Below, in pieces: positions 1 to 7,746 of a DNA stretch of 64,000 nt. Each line of letters begins with the position of its first letter. Position 1 is the stretch's first letter. The DNA lies in the NCBI GenBank assembly GCA_019056595.1, contig CP036163.1, forward strand, positions 3,410,001-3,474,000, in the 5' to 3' direction. The notes beneath the pieces are model-generated. The model was not told the DNA's origin and searched no databases. It saw only the letters and a list, made by a program, of their open reading frames with translations. The position numbers and the translations under genes are program-made. Source of the DNA: Pectobacterium atrosepticum. GTDB taxonomy: Bacteria > Pseudomonadota > Gammaproteobacteria > Enterobacterales > Enterobacteriaceae.

Positions 1-114
1 CTAGGCGACATTACATTAGGTGATAACGTAAAAGTCGGCGCTGGAACCGTGGTAACAAAAAGCCTTGCAGCCGGAAAAGTGGTCGTGGGGTATGGAATCA
101 GGGAATTGAATTGA
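1..114 (+). CDS. Hexapeptide-repeat acyltransferase, C-terminal end (partial)
   Basis: The first 37 codons of the window are open in frame 1 and stop at TGA 112-114. They show the left-handed beta-helix pattern of hexapeptide transferases (LGDITLGDNVKVGAGTVV followed by a short tail), as found at the end of serine O-acetyltransferases and related sugar or amino-acid acetyltransferases. The gene starts outside the window, so its substrate cannot be decided. The tail is shorter than in housekeeping CysE, so this is probably an accessory transferase of the neighbouring island. Family call fairly safe, exact function open. Confidence 0.6.
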   Translation, partial: LGDITLGDNVKVGAGTVVTKSLAAGKVVVGYGIRELN

Positions 115-318
115 GTGTGTATGCTCATTTCTGTGCGAATGTAATGTGACAGCGGGTTGCCATTCTTGCTGTCTACTAAAATGATGGAGCCACACTCGCG
201 AAAAAACGGCCAGTTCGTTCCTTCGGTTCGATTCCCATGCTATCTGTAAATCGTAATGAGATAAGCTTTATGCGAACGGTATAATTACTCTTCAGAGGGA
301 ACCGAGGGGGATAACATT

Positions 319-432
319 ATGCCGACAGCAAAAGACGTTTCTGCTAAACATGTGACATTAAATTTACGTATCAAACCCGCCGAACGCGACAAAACCATGC
401 AAACACTCGCATGGTGGGAACAGAAAAAATGA
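319..432 (+). pseudogene. Truncated DUF1778-type antitoxin remnant
   Basis: A 37-codon frame with a G-rich ribosome site (GAGGGGG) and a TATAAT box at 280-285 begins MPTAKDVSAKHVTLNLRIKP-AERD. That matches the N-terminal ribbon-helix-helix part of DUF1778 (TacA-like) antitoxins, normally about 90 residues and paired with a GNAT acetyltransferase toxin. After AERD the family match ends and an unrelated tail (KTMQTLAWWEQKK) runs to the stop, with no toxin gene after it. I read this as an antitoxin gene cut by deletion. Whether the short peptide still binds DNA is unknown. Confidence 0.5.
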
Positions 433-552
433 TATCTGCTCCAGAGCTTATCTAGGTCAAACATGCATTATCCTCATTCTATTGTGGCGTGGAGTCTAGC
501 TACTATGATGTCAATGTGCTGGCGTATTACAGATCAACAATAAATTACACGA

Positions 553-771
553 TCACCCGTTTCTGTTTTCATCAGCAAAAAAAACATTCTTTGCGATAAA
601 TCTGGCGATGTCTTCCATCCTTTCACGGTTTTCCTTCTTCCATTCCTCAGCCTTTATACGGCGGGCTTTTCTGCCAATAGCATCATTCACCAAATCAGAA
701 ATATTGACTCCGGCAGCACTCAGAACCTGATAATCGTCTTTGTCCACGGCAATGCTAATTTGGTGTTTCAT
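553..771 (-). CDS. CcdA-like type II antitoxin, without toxin
   Basis: A 72-residue protein resembling F-plasmid CcdA along its length: an N-terminal DNA-binding strand (MKHQISIAVDKDDYQVL), NISDLVNDAI in the helix, and a C-terminal toxin-binding segment with WKKENRERMEDIARFI and the terminal FADENR signature. The start at 771 is preferred over an in-frame ATG at 789 because AGAGGA lies 8 bases before it and because CcdA begins there. It follows the XRE gene directly. No CcdB frame exists in the 120 bases downstream, so it is an orphan antitoxin, perhaps an anti-addiction gene or the remains of a ccdAB pair. Confidence 0.7.
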   Translation of the reverse strand: MKHQISIAVDKDDYQVLSAAGVNISDLVNDAIGRKARRIKAEEWKKENRERMEDIARFIAKNVFFADENRNG

Positions 772-788
772 TGCAGTGTTCCTCTTCA

Positions 789-1031
789 TTACCCAAGAGC
801 GTTATATTTTGTAGGGATCTTAGCAATAATGCTGGCGGGGTCTAGAGAAAGTAAGTGGGCGATATGGATAAACTCTACGATGTCTAACCTTCTTTCTCCG
901 TTTTCAACCTTGGCGATAAACGATTGAGGACGATCTAGCGCTAGGCTTCCCTGTGTGATCCCTTTGGCAATACGTGCTTCACGTAATGCCTTGATAACGA
1001 TTTGATATTCATCAGAGTAAACAGAAGTCAT
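789..1031 (-). CDS. XRE-family HTH transcriptional regulator
   Basis: An 80-residue protein consisting almost entirely of one Cro/C1-type helix-turn-helix: ALREARIAKGITQGSLA, then SFIAKVENGERRLDIVEFIHIAHLL. Such small regulators repress themselves and nearby toxin-antitoxin or prophage genes. Its stop codon abuts the CcdA-like reading frame, so both are probably one transcript. It diverges from the Ner-like gene at 1133, and the 100-base gap holds two inverted repeats that could be its operator. No toxin partner of HigB or HipA type is visible. Confidence 0.75.
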   Translation of the reverse strand: MTSVYSDEYQIVIKALREARIAKGITQGSLALDRPQSFIAKVENGERRLDIVEFIHIAHLLSLDPASIIAKIPTKYNALG

Positions 1032-1041
1032 CGATTCAACC

Positions 1042-1105
1042 CCATAAAATTTGGGATCAAATATCAGTCGCTCACTGATTTATCCAAAAACGGGATAATT
1101 TGGAT
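1042..1105. promoter_or_regulatory. Candidate operator region between divergent regulators
   Basis: The gap between the XRE gene and the Ner-like gene contains two inverted repeats: CCCA-n7-TGGG at 1042-1055 and ATCCAAA-n10-TTTGGAT at 1082-1105. Position and symmetry suit binding sites for one or both regulators. No binding evidence exists, so this is inference from symmetry alone. Confidence 0.3.
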
Positions 1106-1132
1106 TAATTCATCACAGGGAGAGGTAGATAA

Positions 1133-1375
1133 ATGGATAAGCAAGATTGGTATCCGGCAGATGTTATTGCTGGCTTAAGGAAGAAGGGCACAACACTGGC
1201 AGCGGTATCAAGGGCGTCTGGATTAGCGTCTTCAACACTCGCTAACGCATTGACAAGACATTGGCCGAAAGGGGAGAGGTTAATTGCCAGTGCATTGGGA
1301 AAGCTGCCGGAAGAGATCTGGCCGTCGCGCTATCAGGGTATGACCCCGAATCATGGGGAAGGGGAGGCGGAATAG
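1133..1375 (+). CDS. Ner/Nlp-family DNA-binding protein (SfsB-like)
   Basis: An 80-residue protein with a strong ribosome site (GGGAGAGG). It matches the Ner/Nlp (SfsB) family, the class named after the phage Mu Ner regulator: DWYPADVIAGLRKKGTTLAA, SRASGLASSTLANAL as the recognition helix region, and the closing EEIWPSRY. It is a close paralogue of the gene at 61992-62255 but has a different tail (GMTPNHGEGEAE). In Mu, Ner turns off the early promoter and the repressor promoter. Here it sits in the tRNA-Phe island beside toxin-antitoxin remnants, so a role in controlling island genes is likely but not shown. Confidence 0.8.
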   Translation: MDKQDWYPADVIAGLRKKGTTLAAVSRASGLASSTLANALTRHWPKGERLIASALGKLPEEIWPSRYQGMTPNHGEGEAE

Positions 1376-1827
1376 CACTCCCGTAGAGAATCGAACGTGC
1401 TTCGATAGAAAATCATAATCCCCAAAAGCAAAAAACCAGCCGTTAGGCTGGTTTCTTTAAATTAGTGGTGCCCGGACTCGGGATCATGTCATAAAATAAC
1501 CTGCTGTTTACCAACGTTTTTATTGGTATTTCTCGCAAAAAGAGCCCCCTATAAAGCCCCCATAAAAAATTTCTTTTTTTTTGTTATGGTTGTCACGATG
1601 AATTGGTGTTTTGCGGTTAACGGCGCTAAAAACGTGGTTTCATCTCCCATGCAGGCAATGGTCTATTTCTCTCTGCATTGAAGATCTTTTAAACGTAGAT
1701 TTGATATGTTGGATTTGTGACTTTTGAGATAGTAAAAAATGGTGTTATCTGTAATTTATGGATTATATTGGTATTTTCTCTATACTTTTGAGATGTCGTC
1801 ATGCTCCATTTGAGATAACTACATATC
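1376..1827. other. Non-coding part of the island: att repeat and Fic upstream region
   Basis: No convincing gene. The left part holds the first 58-bp attachment repeat, listed separately. The remainder, 1482-1827, is AT-rich and leads into the Fic gene. I see runs such as TAAAAAATTTCTTTTTTTTT but no clear operator or RNA gene. Confidence 0.5.
1424..1481. repeat. 58-bp direct repeat, copy 1: terminator plus tRNA-Phe 3' tail (att-like)
   Basis: Identical over 58 bases to 3015-3072. Read on the minus strand it is the last 16 bases of tRNA-Phe (CCGAGTCCGGGCACCA), a short linker, and an intrinsic terminator hairpin (AAACCAGCC / GGCTGGTTT then T-run). This is what integration next to a tRNA gene leaves behind: the 3' end of the tRNA copied at each element boundary. 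The second copy lies on the other side of the Fic gene. Confidence 0.85.
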
Positions 1828-2970
1828 ATGGCTCAATTTAATCACTTTGAACTTTTGCTTCTGAACCCCAGCTTTGACTCCCCTTTGGTCGATGCGCTGA
1901 CGGAACTGGAGTTACTCCGGCACCTGCGGCTGGAAACTGATGTTCACCCTATCCTGTTTGCGCAGTTGAAAGCCATTTTCCACATGCTGGAGAGCCTTGG
2001 CTCCGCAAGGATTGAAGGAAACCACACGACGCTTGCCGACTATGTTGAAAGCAAAGTTGAAGGAACACAGAGTTCAACGGATCAGCTCAAAGAAATCAAC
2101 AATATTGAAGCTGCGATGGAATTCATCGACGAGTATCTAAATAATGGTGATGAGATAACGGAATATTTTATCCGCGAGCTACATAGTCTGGCGGTTGTCG
2201 GATTGCAACAGGAAGGTGATAAAACGCCCGGTGCCTATCGGCAACATAACGTCAGCATCGCTCAATCTGACCATTTACCGCCGGATCACATCCACGTTCC
2301 TGACTATATGTCAGAACTGACCGCCTTTATTAACCGTGCTGATAAACCAAAATATGATCTGATGAAGATTGCACTGGTGCATCACCGTTTTGGCTGGATA
2401 CATCCATTTGGCAACGGTAATGGCAGAACGGTCAGACTGCTGACCTATGCGTTATTGATCAAGTATGGTTTTAATGTGCAGGCAGGTGGCCGTGTTCTTA
2501 ATCCGACAGCGGTATTCTGTAATGATCGTGAGCGTTATTACTCCATGCTTTCGTTAGCGGATAAGGGAACAGAGCGGGGCTTAGAAGAATGGTGTTTATA
2601 TGTACTTTCGGGAATTTCATCTGAGTTGAAGAAAGTCGATCAACTGACAAACCATGCTTTTTTGAGTACGAAAATACTGTATCCGGCGATCGACTTTTCA
2701 TCTGAAAGAGGGCTAATAAACCCGTTGGAATCTAAAGTTCTGAAACGCGCTGTCGAGCTAGGGACAATAAAAGCGGGTGATCTACGCACAGCTTTACCTG
2801 ACATGAAACCAGCGCAGGTGACTTATCAGCTCGGTAAATTGATTGACCGGGGACTGCTCCAACCAGTGGAAGAAGGAGCTCGTTCCTATACGGCGAAGTT
2901 TTCTAACTCATATCTGATTCGTGGGGTGATTAAGGTACTGCGTGAAGAAGGGTTTATTCCTGATTTGTGA
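1828..2970 (+). CDS. Fic-domain AMP-transferase family protein (class II)
   Basis: A 380-residue Fic protein. The N-terminal inhibitory helix carries the (S/T)xxxE(G/N) motif as SARIEGN at 59-65. The catalytic signature HPFGNGNGR at 192-200 keeps the active-site His and the nucleotide-binding residues. The C-terminal part looks like a winged helix ([14 protein letters not shown] near residues 332-345). Such enzymes attach AMP or a related group to protein side chains and are held off by the inhibitory helix. The gene is the only cargo between two perfect 58-bp att-like repeats. The start at 1828 has only a weak ribosome site (GAGATAA). The target protein is unknown. Confidence 0.85.
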   Translation: MAQFNHFELLLLNPSFDSPLVDALTELELLRHLRLETDVHPILFAQLKAIFHMLESLGSARIEGNHTTLADYVESKVEGTQSSTDQLKEINNIEAAMEFIDEYLNNGDEITEYFIRELHSLAVVGLQQEGDKTPGAYRQHNVSIAQSDHLPPDHIHVPDYMSELTAFINRADKPKYDLMKIALVHHRFGWIHPFGNGNGRTVRLLTYALLIKYGFNVQAGGRVLNPTAVFCNDRERYYSMLSLADKGTERGLEEWCLYVLSGISSELKKVDQLTNHAFLSTKILYPAIDFSSERGLINPLESKVLKRAVELGTIKAGDLRTALPDMKPAQVTYQLGKLIDRGLLQPVEEGARSYTAKFSNSYLIRGVIKVLREEGFIPDL

Positions 2971-3014
2971 TGTGTTCTTACTCATTTGTCGTTCGATGGA
3001 CATCCCATAATCCG

Positions 3015-3072
3015 AAAAGCAAAAAACCAGCCGTTAGGCTGGTTTCTTTAAATTAGTGGTGCCCGGACTCGG
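3015..3072. repeat. 58-bp direct repeat, copy 2: terminator plus tRNA-Phe 3' tail (att-like)
   Basis: Perfect copy of 1424-1481. With the intact tRNA-Phe at 3220-3295 as a third occurrence of the tRNA tail (22 bases shared, 3214-3235), the order is tail, Fic module, tail, short spacer, tRNA. This suggests two integration events stacked at one tRNA gene. The flanking text also recurs in diverged form (TCGAAC..TTCGAT at 1391-1406 and 3147-3161). Confidence 0.85.
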
Positions 3073-3184
3073 ACAAACGCCGGAGGCGTTGAACAGCGCG
3101 CTTGTCGCGCTGGCCCTGAAAGGGTGAGTCGCTTGCGGCGAATAATCGAACGGTGTTCGATGAAGAGTCCACACGCCAGAAACG

Positions 3185-3210
3185 AAAAACCCCCGCCAAA
3201 GGCGAGGGTT
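3185..3210 (-). terminator. Intrinsic terminator of tRNA-Phe
   Basis: On the minus strand, directly after the tRNA, ACCCTCGCC-TTT-GGCGGGGGT forms a GC-rich hairpin followed by TTTTTCG. It is the native terminator. The two att-like repeats upstream carry a different hairpin in the same relative place. Confidence 0.8.
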
Positions 3211-3219
3211 AAGAATTAG

Positions 3220-3295
3220 TGGTGCCCGGACTCGGAATCGAACCAAGGACACGAGGATTTTCAATCCTCTGCTCTACCGACTGAGCTATCCGGGC
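3220..3295 (-). tRNA. pheV: tRNA-Phe (GAA)
   Basis: The minus strand gives a full 76-base tRNA beginning GCCCGGATAGCTCAGTCGG, anticodon stem-loop GAGGATTGAAAATCCTC with anticodon GAA, T-arm GGTTCGATTCC and encoded CCA. All four stems pair. tRNA-Phe is a common integration site for islands in enterobacteria, and the repeats at 1424 and 3015 show it was used here. The allele name pheV is by analogy; E. coli has two identical copies. Confidence 0.97.
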
Positions 3296-3467
3296 AACGG
3301 GGCGCATTAAACCTTAATCCCGCATGATCGTCAACTCCATATTAGGGAAAAGCTGTTCAACTGCTTAACTTTACGGCAATCTGATAGCGGGACGTCGATT
3401 TTGCACAAATCTTCCAGATAGATGCGTATGAAGTGGTAATGCTGATAGTGAAAAGAGGGGGAGCAAT

Positions 3468-4313
3468 ATGGCGAACGACTGGCTTGAGCTACGTCAGCAT
3501 GCAGATACGGGAATTGAAACGATCAAGGCGCACTTTGAGGGGCACGCCTACGATCCACATTGGCACGACAGCTACCTCGTGGGGTTGACCCTTTCCGGCA
3601 CGCAGCAGTTTCACTGCCGCCGTGAGCGGCATCGTAGTCGCCCAGGTGACGCATTTTTGCTGGAACCGGGTGAAATCCACGACGGCGATGCGCCGGTAGA
3701 TGGCGGGTTTACCTATCTGACATTTTACCTCGACGAGCAGTGGCTGACCAATGCGCTGCACGGCTTGTATGAATCCACTCCCGGAAGTTACTCGCTCCAT
3801 TTTGCGCAAACACTAACGCGCGAGCCACAACTGGTTCGTTCGATTAGCGACTCGTTCACCACGCTTCACAACGATGAAATGAAAATCGTGCAGCAGAGCT
3901 CCATGGATAAGCTGCTCTCGCAGATTACCGCGCATTGTCACTGGCGAAAAAGGTTACCATCGCAACTGCAAAGTACTGCGGTAGCCCATCGCGCACGCGA
4001 TTATCTTTATGCTCACATGGGCGAAAACATCGGCCTGTCTGACCTCGCTCGGGAGACAGGCACCGATCGCTTCACGCTGACACGTTGCTTTAAACGTGAA
4101 TTTCATCTGGCTCCGCACGCCTGGTTTATCCAGCTTCGTTTGGCGAAAGCTCGGCAATTACTGGCGTACGGCGATCAGCCTGCCGACGTGGCTGCGGCCT
4201 TGGGTTTCTCCGATCAAAGCCATCTTGGTCGCTGGTTTCAGCGGGCATACCGGATCTCGCCTGCCCATTACCGTCGGTTATGCACAAACCTTCCAGACGT
4301 TTCCAGAAGATAG
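3468..4313 (+). CDS. AraC-family transcriptional regulator with cupin sensor domain
   Basis: 281 residues. The N-terminal half is a cupin-like ligand domain (HAYDPHWHDSYLVGLTLSGT, with PGDAFLLEPGEIHDG). The C-terminal half has the two AraC helix-turn-helix motifs (IGLSDLARETGTDRFTLTRCFK and DVAAALGFSDQSHLGRWFQR). An AGGGGGAG ribosome site precedes the ATG. It stands 35 bases ahead of, and is read in the same direction as, a LysE/RhtB-type exporter, a pairing typical of regulators that sense the exported amino acid. The ligand cannot be read from sequence. Confidence 0.9.
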   Translation: MANDWLELRQHADTGIETIKAHFEGHAYDPHWHDSYLVGLTLSGTQQFHCRRERHRSRPGDAFLLEPGEIHDGDAPVDGGFTYLTFYLDEQWLTNALHGLYESTPGSYSLHFAQTLTREPQLVRSISDSFTTLHNDEMKIVQQSSMDKLLSQITAHCHWRKRLPSQLQSTAVAHRARDYLYAHMGENIGLSDLARETGTDRFTLTRCFKREFHLAPHAWFIQLRLAKARQLLAYGDQPADVAAALGFSDQSHLGRWFQRAYRISPAHYRRLCTNLPDVSRR

Positions 4314-4348
4314 CGGCACAGTCAGGGCTCTTAAAAAAGGAGTGCCCT

Positions 4349-4939
4349 GTGAATTTAATGCCGTTTTTGCTGTTTGCGTTTGTCGCCTCGATAACACCGG
4401 GGCCAACTAATATCCTGATTCTGACCAACAGCCAGCGCTATGGCGTGAGAAACACGCTACCCGCTGTAGTCGGTGCCTGTATGGCAGCAAGCGCTATCGT
4501 GTTGATTTCGGGTGCCGGTGCGGGGGAGATGCTGCGTCAGTATCCGGTCGTACGTCAGGTGATGGGCTGGGCAGGAGTGTTGTGGCTAAGCTGGATGAGC
4601 TGGCAGTTATTCAGGGCGCCAGCGGTTAATCTCTCTGGCGAATCGCATAACCGTTTTACGGCTCGCGCAGCGGCGTTGTTACAGGTAATTAACCCGAAAA
4701 CGTGGATGATGGCATTGGCCGTCGTCAGCCTGTTCGCCCCTGCGGGTGAGCAGGTATTGCGGGATGTATCGATAATGGCTCTGTGGTTTTTTATTATCTC
4801 GATTGCATGTTTGGTGTGCTGGGCATGGCTGGGGAAGGCTGTGAACAGGGTGTTTCGCACCAGCGTTGCGATGGTGCGATTTCAGCGCCTGATGGCGCTG
4901 TGTCTGTTCGTTTCCGCTTGGGGAGGAATGCTCGCTTAG
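4349..4939 (+). CDS. LysE/RhtB-family amino-acid exporter
   Basis: 196 residues with about six hydrophobic segments and the family's N-terminal signature ([20 protein letters not shown]). The chosen start is GTG 4349, placed 6 bases after AAGGAG; a longer frame opening at 4280 overlaps the AraC gene and lacks a ribosome site. Members export neutral or basic amino acids or homoserine lactone-type compounds through the inner membrane. Its gene ends 4 bases inside the convergent TetR gene. Regulation by the upstream AraC protein is likely. Substrate unknown. Confidence 0.85.
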   Translation: MNLMPFLLFAFVASITPGPTNILILTNSQRYGVRNTLPAVVGACMAASAIVLISGAGAGEMLRQYPVVRQVMGWAGVLWLSWMSWQLFRAPAVNLSGESHNRFTARAAALLQVINPKTWMMALAVVSLFAPAGEQVLRDVSIMALWFFIISIACLVCWAWLGKAVNRVFRTSVAMVRFQRLMALCLFVSAWGGMLA

Positions 4940-5511
4940 GTCAACGCCCCACCCTTGCGGCACAACGCGAAGCGTAATACATCCTCTGCTAGCCGTTGTG
5001 CGGTGGCGATGCTGGCGGCCTGATGCTTGACAAGCAGGTTGCTCAGGCAGCCTTCCAGAATCAGTTCCATCTGTTGTGCGACCATCTCGGGATCGTCGGT
5101 TTCTAGCTCTTCCAGCAAATCGCGGGTGTAGCTGTAGGAAGCCAGCTTCTGTTGTTCCGCGATCTGGTGGATAGGGTGATTGATATCAGGGAAGAAGCTG
5201 CACGCTGCGATAAACAAGCAACCCGGATAACGCTGTTTGTTCACAGACTCATGCAGCACCTGATAGCGTGCCAGCAGCTTTTGTTCGATACTTTTCTCAT
5301 CGTCCAGTAGCAACTGACGCCGCCAAGTATCGACCTGTTGGCTGTGGTGACGCAGGCCGTCGTACAGCAGCGCCTCCCGATCCGGCCAGAACGGTGTCAG
5401 TTCCTCGACAGGAACCCCCAGTTTCTCCGCCAGCATATCCAGCGTCGTCATGGCGAATCCGTGCTGCTCCAGCAGAGTAAGCGCATGTTCAAGAACATCT
5501 TCCCGTTGCAT
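4936..5511 (-). CDS. yjdC: TetR-family regulator YjdC
   Basis: 191 residues, with a TetR helix-turn-helix at the N-terminus ([41 protein letters not shown]) and a helical ligand domain. It lies just downstream of dsbD on the same strand, as yjdC does in E. coli, 42 bases away, so it may be cotranscribed. The effector and target genes of YjdC are not well established. The last codons overlap the end of the convergent exporter gene. Confidence 0.85.
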   Translation of the reverse strand: MQREDVLEHALTLLEQHGFAMTTLDMLAEKLGVPVEELTPFWPDREALLYDGLRHHSQQVDTWRRQLLLDDEKSIEQKLLARYQVLHESVNKQRYPGCLFIAACSFFPDINHPIHQIAEQQKLASYSYTRDLLEELETDDPEMVAQQMELILEGCLSNLLVKHQAASIATAQRLAEDVLRFALCRKGGALT

Positions 5512-5553
5512 TATGTCTCCTCCAGAAGCGCAAAATCAGATAGAAAGTGTCGT

Positions 5554-7287
5554 TTATGGGCTGAACTTCTGCAAATGTGCCTGAAATTGTTCAGCGTTCA
5601 TAAAGCCGGTGACGCGCGAGCCGGGGATCTCTTTCCCCTGAGTGTCAAAAAACACGATGGTCGGCAACCCTAAAACCTGTAGCTTTTTCAGCAGTGCGTT
5701 CTGTTCTTCGCGGTTAGCGGTAACGTCTGCCTGTAGCAGTGTTATGCGTGACAGATGGTTTTGCACCGCTGGGTCGCTGAATGTGTATTTCTCAAACTCT
5801 TTGCAGGCCACGCACCAGTCTGCGTAAAGGTCGAGCATAACAGGCTGAGGGCTCTTTGCCAGCGCGCTGTTGAGATCGGCAATATTAGCGACTGGAGCGA
5901 AGTTCAGTGCCGAGGTGTGGGTCTGCGCCGTGCCAGTTGGGGGGAATACCCAGTCTTGCAGCGGTTTGGCGCTGATCACCACGCCTGCCAGTAACAGCAA
6001 CTGCACGCCACGCATCCAGCCTTTTTTGCTGCTCAGCGTCAGCATGAGCGCCCAGCCGAAGAAGGCGATGCCCAATGCGCTCCACAGGCGTATTCCCCAA
6101 GCCTCACCGAGAATGCGTTCGAGTAGGAAGACAGGCAGCGCCAGAATGATGAAGCCAAAGGCTTCTTTAACGTACTGCATCCACGGGCCGCTACGCGGTA
6201 GCAGTTTATTGCCAAACAGCGTGACCAGAATCAGCGGTAAGCCCATGCCCAGCGCGTAGAGATAAAGCGTGCCGCCGCCTGCCAGCATGTTACCGCTCTG
6301 CGCGATGTAAAGCAGGATGGCGCTGAGTGGGGCAGTGGTGCAGGGTGAACAAATCAGACCGGCCAGCGCGCCCATGCAGAATACGCCGGTGACCGAGCCG
6401 CCCTGCTGGCGGTTGCTCCACTCAGTCAGCCGGGTTTGTACCGATGACGGGAGCTGGAGCGTATAGAGGCCAAACATCGACAGTGCCAATGCGATAAACA
6501 TCACCGACAGACCAATCAGAATGTATGGATGCTGGAGCGCTGCCTGAAAGCGTAATCCCGCGGCAGCGACAATCAGCCCGAGCAGCGTGTAGGTCAGCGC
6601 CATGCCCTGAACATAAGTCATCGACAGCAGCAGCGTGCGGCGCGGCGTCAGCTGTTCTTTTCTGCCCAGCACCAGACTGGCAATCAGCGGATACATCGGC
6701 AGGACGCAGGGGGTAAAGGCGACGCCGATGCCAATCAGTAACGCCCACCACGGTGAGAACGGCATGGGCGTAGTCTGCGGCGGTGCGGTCTGGCCTGATA
6801 ACGTATTGATTGGTGAATCCGTGTTTGCGGTAGCAAGCACTTGGCTGAGAGGAACGGTTCGCGTTTCTGGCGGATAGCAGAAACCCGCATCGGCGCAGCC
6901 TTGATAGGTCACTTTGACGGTCGCACCGCTTTCGGCTTGTTCAATCGGAACCGCTAGCGCCAATCGATCCCGTAGAATAAAGACCTGACCGAAAAACTCG
7001 TCGTTATGGCTTTCGCCCTGTGGCAACTCCACCTTACCAAGCGTAGCGCCGTTCCCTTCGATCTTGATTTGCGCGCGGTACAGATAGTAATCGGGATGGA
7101 TGTCCCAGCGCAGATTGAGCTGGTTTCCTTGCTGCTGAAACTCAAAGGCGAAAGCACCATCGACAGGTAGAAACCGTGATGTCGTGCTGTTGCCAAACAG
7201 TTTCTGACCAAAAGAAGAGGCGGCCACCTGGGGTGTGCCGACAGCTGTCCATAACAGGAAAATCAGCGTAAAGATGCGTTGAGCCAT
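5554..7287 (-). CDS. dsbD: Thiol:disulfide interchange protein DsbD
   Basis: 577 residues (E. coli 565). It carries electrons from cytoplasmic thioredoxin across the inner membrane to DsbC, DsbG and CcmG. Order seen: signal peptide; periplasmic alpha domain with the reactive pair in [13 protein letters not shown]; eight-helix membrane domain with conserved cysteines ([13 protein letters not shown] and [12 protein letters not shown]); C-terminal thioredoxin-like gamma domain with WCVACKEFE. It overlaps cutA by 25 bases, so the two are translationally linked, as in other enterobacteria. Confidence 0.97.
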   Translation of the reverse strand: MAQRIFTLIFLLWTAVGTPQVAASSFGQKLFGNSTTSRFLPVDGAFAFEFQQQGNQLNLRWDIHPDYYLYRAQIKIEGNGATLGKVELPQGESHNDEFFGQVFILRDRLALAVPIEQAESGATVKVTYQGCADAGFCYPPETRTVPLSQVLATANTDSPINTLSGQTAPPQTTPMPFSPWWALLIGIGVAFTPCVLPMYPLIASLVLGRKEQLTPRRTLLLSMTYVQGMALTYTLLGLIVAAAGLRFQAALQHPYILIGLSVMFIALALSMFGLYTLQLPSSVQTRLTEWSNRQQGGSVTGVFCMGALAGLICSPCTTAPLSAILLYIAQSGNMLAGGGTLYLYALGMGLPLILVTLFGNKLLPRSGPWMQYVKEAFGFIILALPVFLLERILGEAWGIRLWSALGIAFFGWALMLTLSSKKGWMRGVQLLLLAGVVISAKPLQDWVFPPTGTAQTHTSALNFAPVANIADLNSALAKSPQPVMLDLYADWCVACKEFEKYTFSDPAVQNHLSRITLLQADVTANREEQNALLKKLQVLGLPTIVFFDTQGKEIPGSRVTGFMNAEQFQAHLQKFSP

Positions 7288-7595
7288 GTCAGATAATCGC
7301 TATCGCCCCCAGATACCGGCAGGACGAGCAGCTCCGGCGTATCATAAGGGTGTTGTTGTTTCAGATGAGTCAGCAGCGCTTGCTGATGTGAGGTATCGCT
7401 TTTTATCAGCATTTGTACTTCTGATTGCTGTTCGAGCTTGCCTTCCCAGTAATAGAGCGAACGGGCGCCGGGCAGCAGGGTGACACAGGCAGCAAGCCGC
7501 GTTTCCAGCAGCGAGTTGGCAAGCCGTTGCGCACAGGCATCGTCAGGTGCGGTACATAATATGACGACAGCATCGCAAAGCGGGCGGTCAGACAT
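7263..7595 (-). CDS. cutA: Divalent-cation tolerance protein CutA
   Basis: 110 residues, the family's usual length, with the conserved core [20 protein letters not shown] and [13 protein letters not shown]. CutA forms trimers; copper-tolerance and cytochrome-c links were reported in E. coli but its biochemical role is unsettled. The second of two adjacent ATGs (7595) is chosen because GGAGGAT sits at proper distance from it. The 3' end overlaps dsbD. Confidence 0.95.
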   Translation of the reverse strand: MSDRPLCDAVVILCTAPDDACAQRLANSLLETRLAACVTLLPGARSLYYWEGKLEQQSEVQMLIKSDTSHQQALLTHLKQQHPYDTPELLVLPVSGGDSDYLTWLNASLR

Positions 7596-7696
7596 CATAT
7601 CCTCCGTGTCAGATGAACAAAATCCCAGCTAACCAGAGCCACACTATACCTTGCTTTATTGTTTGAAGGGAATGAACAGCTCGAAGGGAAATGATA

Positions 7697-7721
7697 CGGA
7701 TCGACCTGTCAGGCCGATCCG
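7697..7721 (-). terminator. Hairpin after dcuA
   Basis: Inverted repeat CGGATCG...CGATCCG with inner pairing, 25 bases downstream of the dcuA stop. The T-run on the minus strand is weak (CGTATCATTT), so it may stabilise the message as much as end it. Confidence 0.5.
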
Positions 7722-7746
7722 CGAGTTACTGCTCGAAGGGCAATCT

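Noticed and set aside
205..235. GGTTCGATTCCCATGC as the T-arm of a tRNA
   Set aside because: No acceptor, anticodon or D-arm pairing could be found on either side.
3034..3264. A minus-strand frame of 76 codons over the att repeat and tRNA-Phe
   Set aside because: It runs through the tRNA and terminators, and similar frames arise wherever this repeat occurs. No homology.
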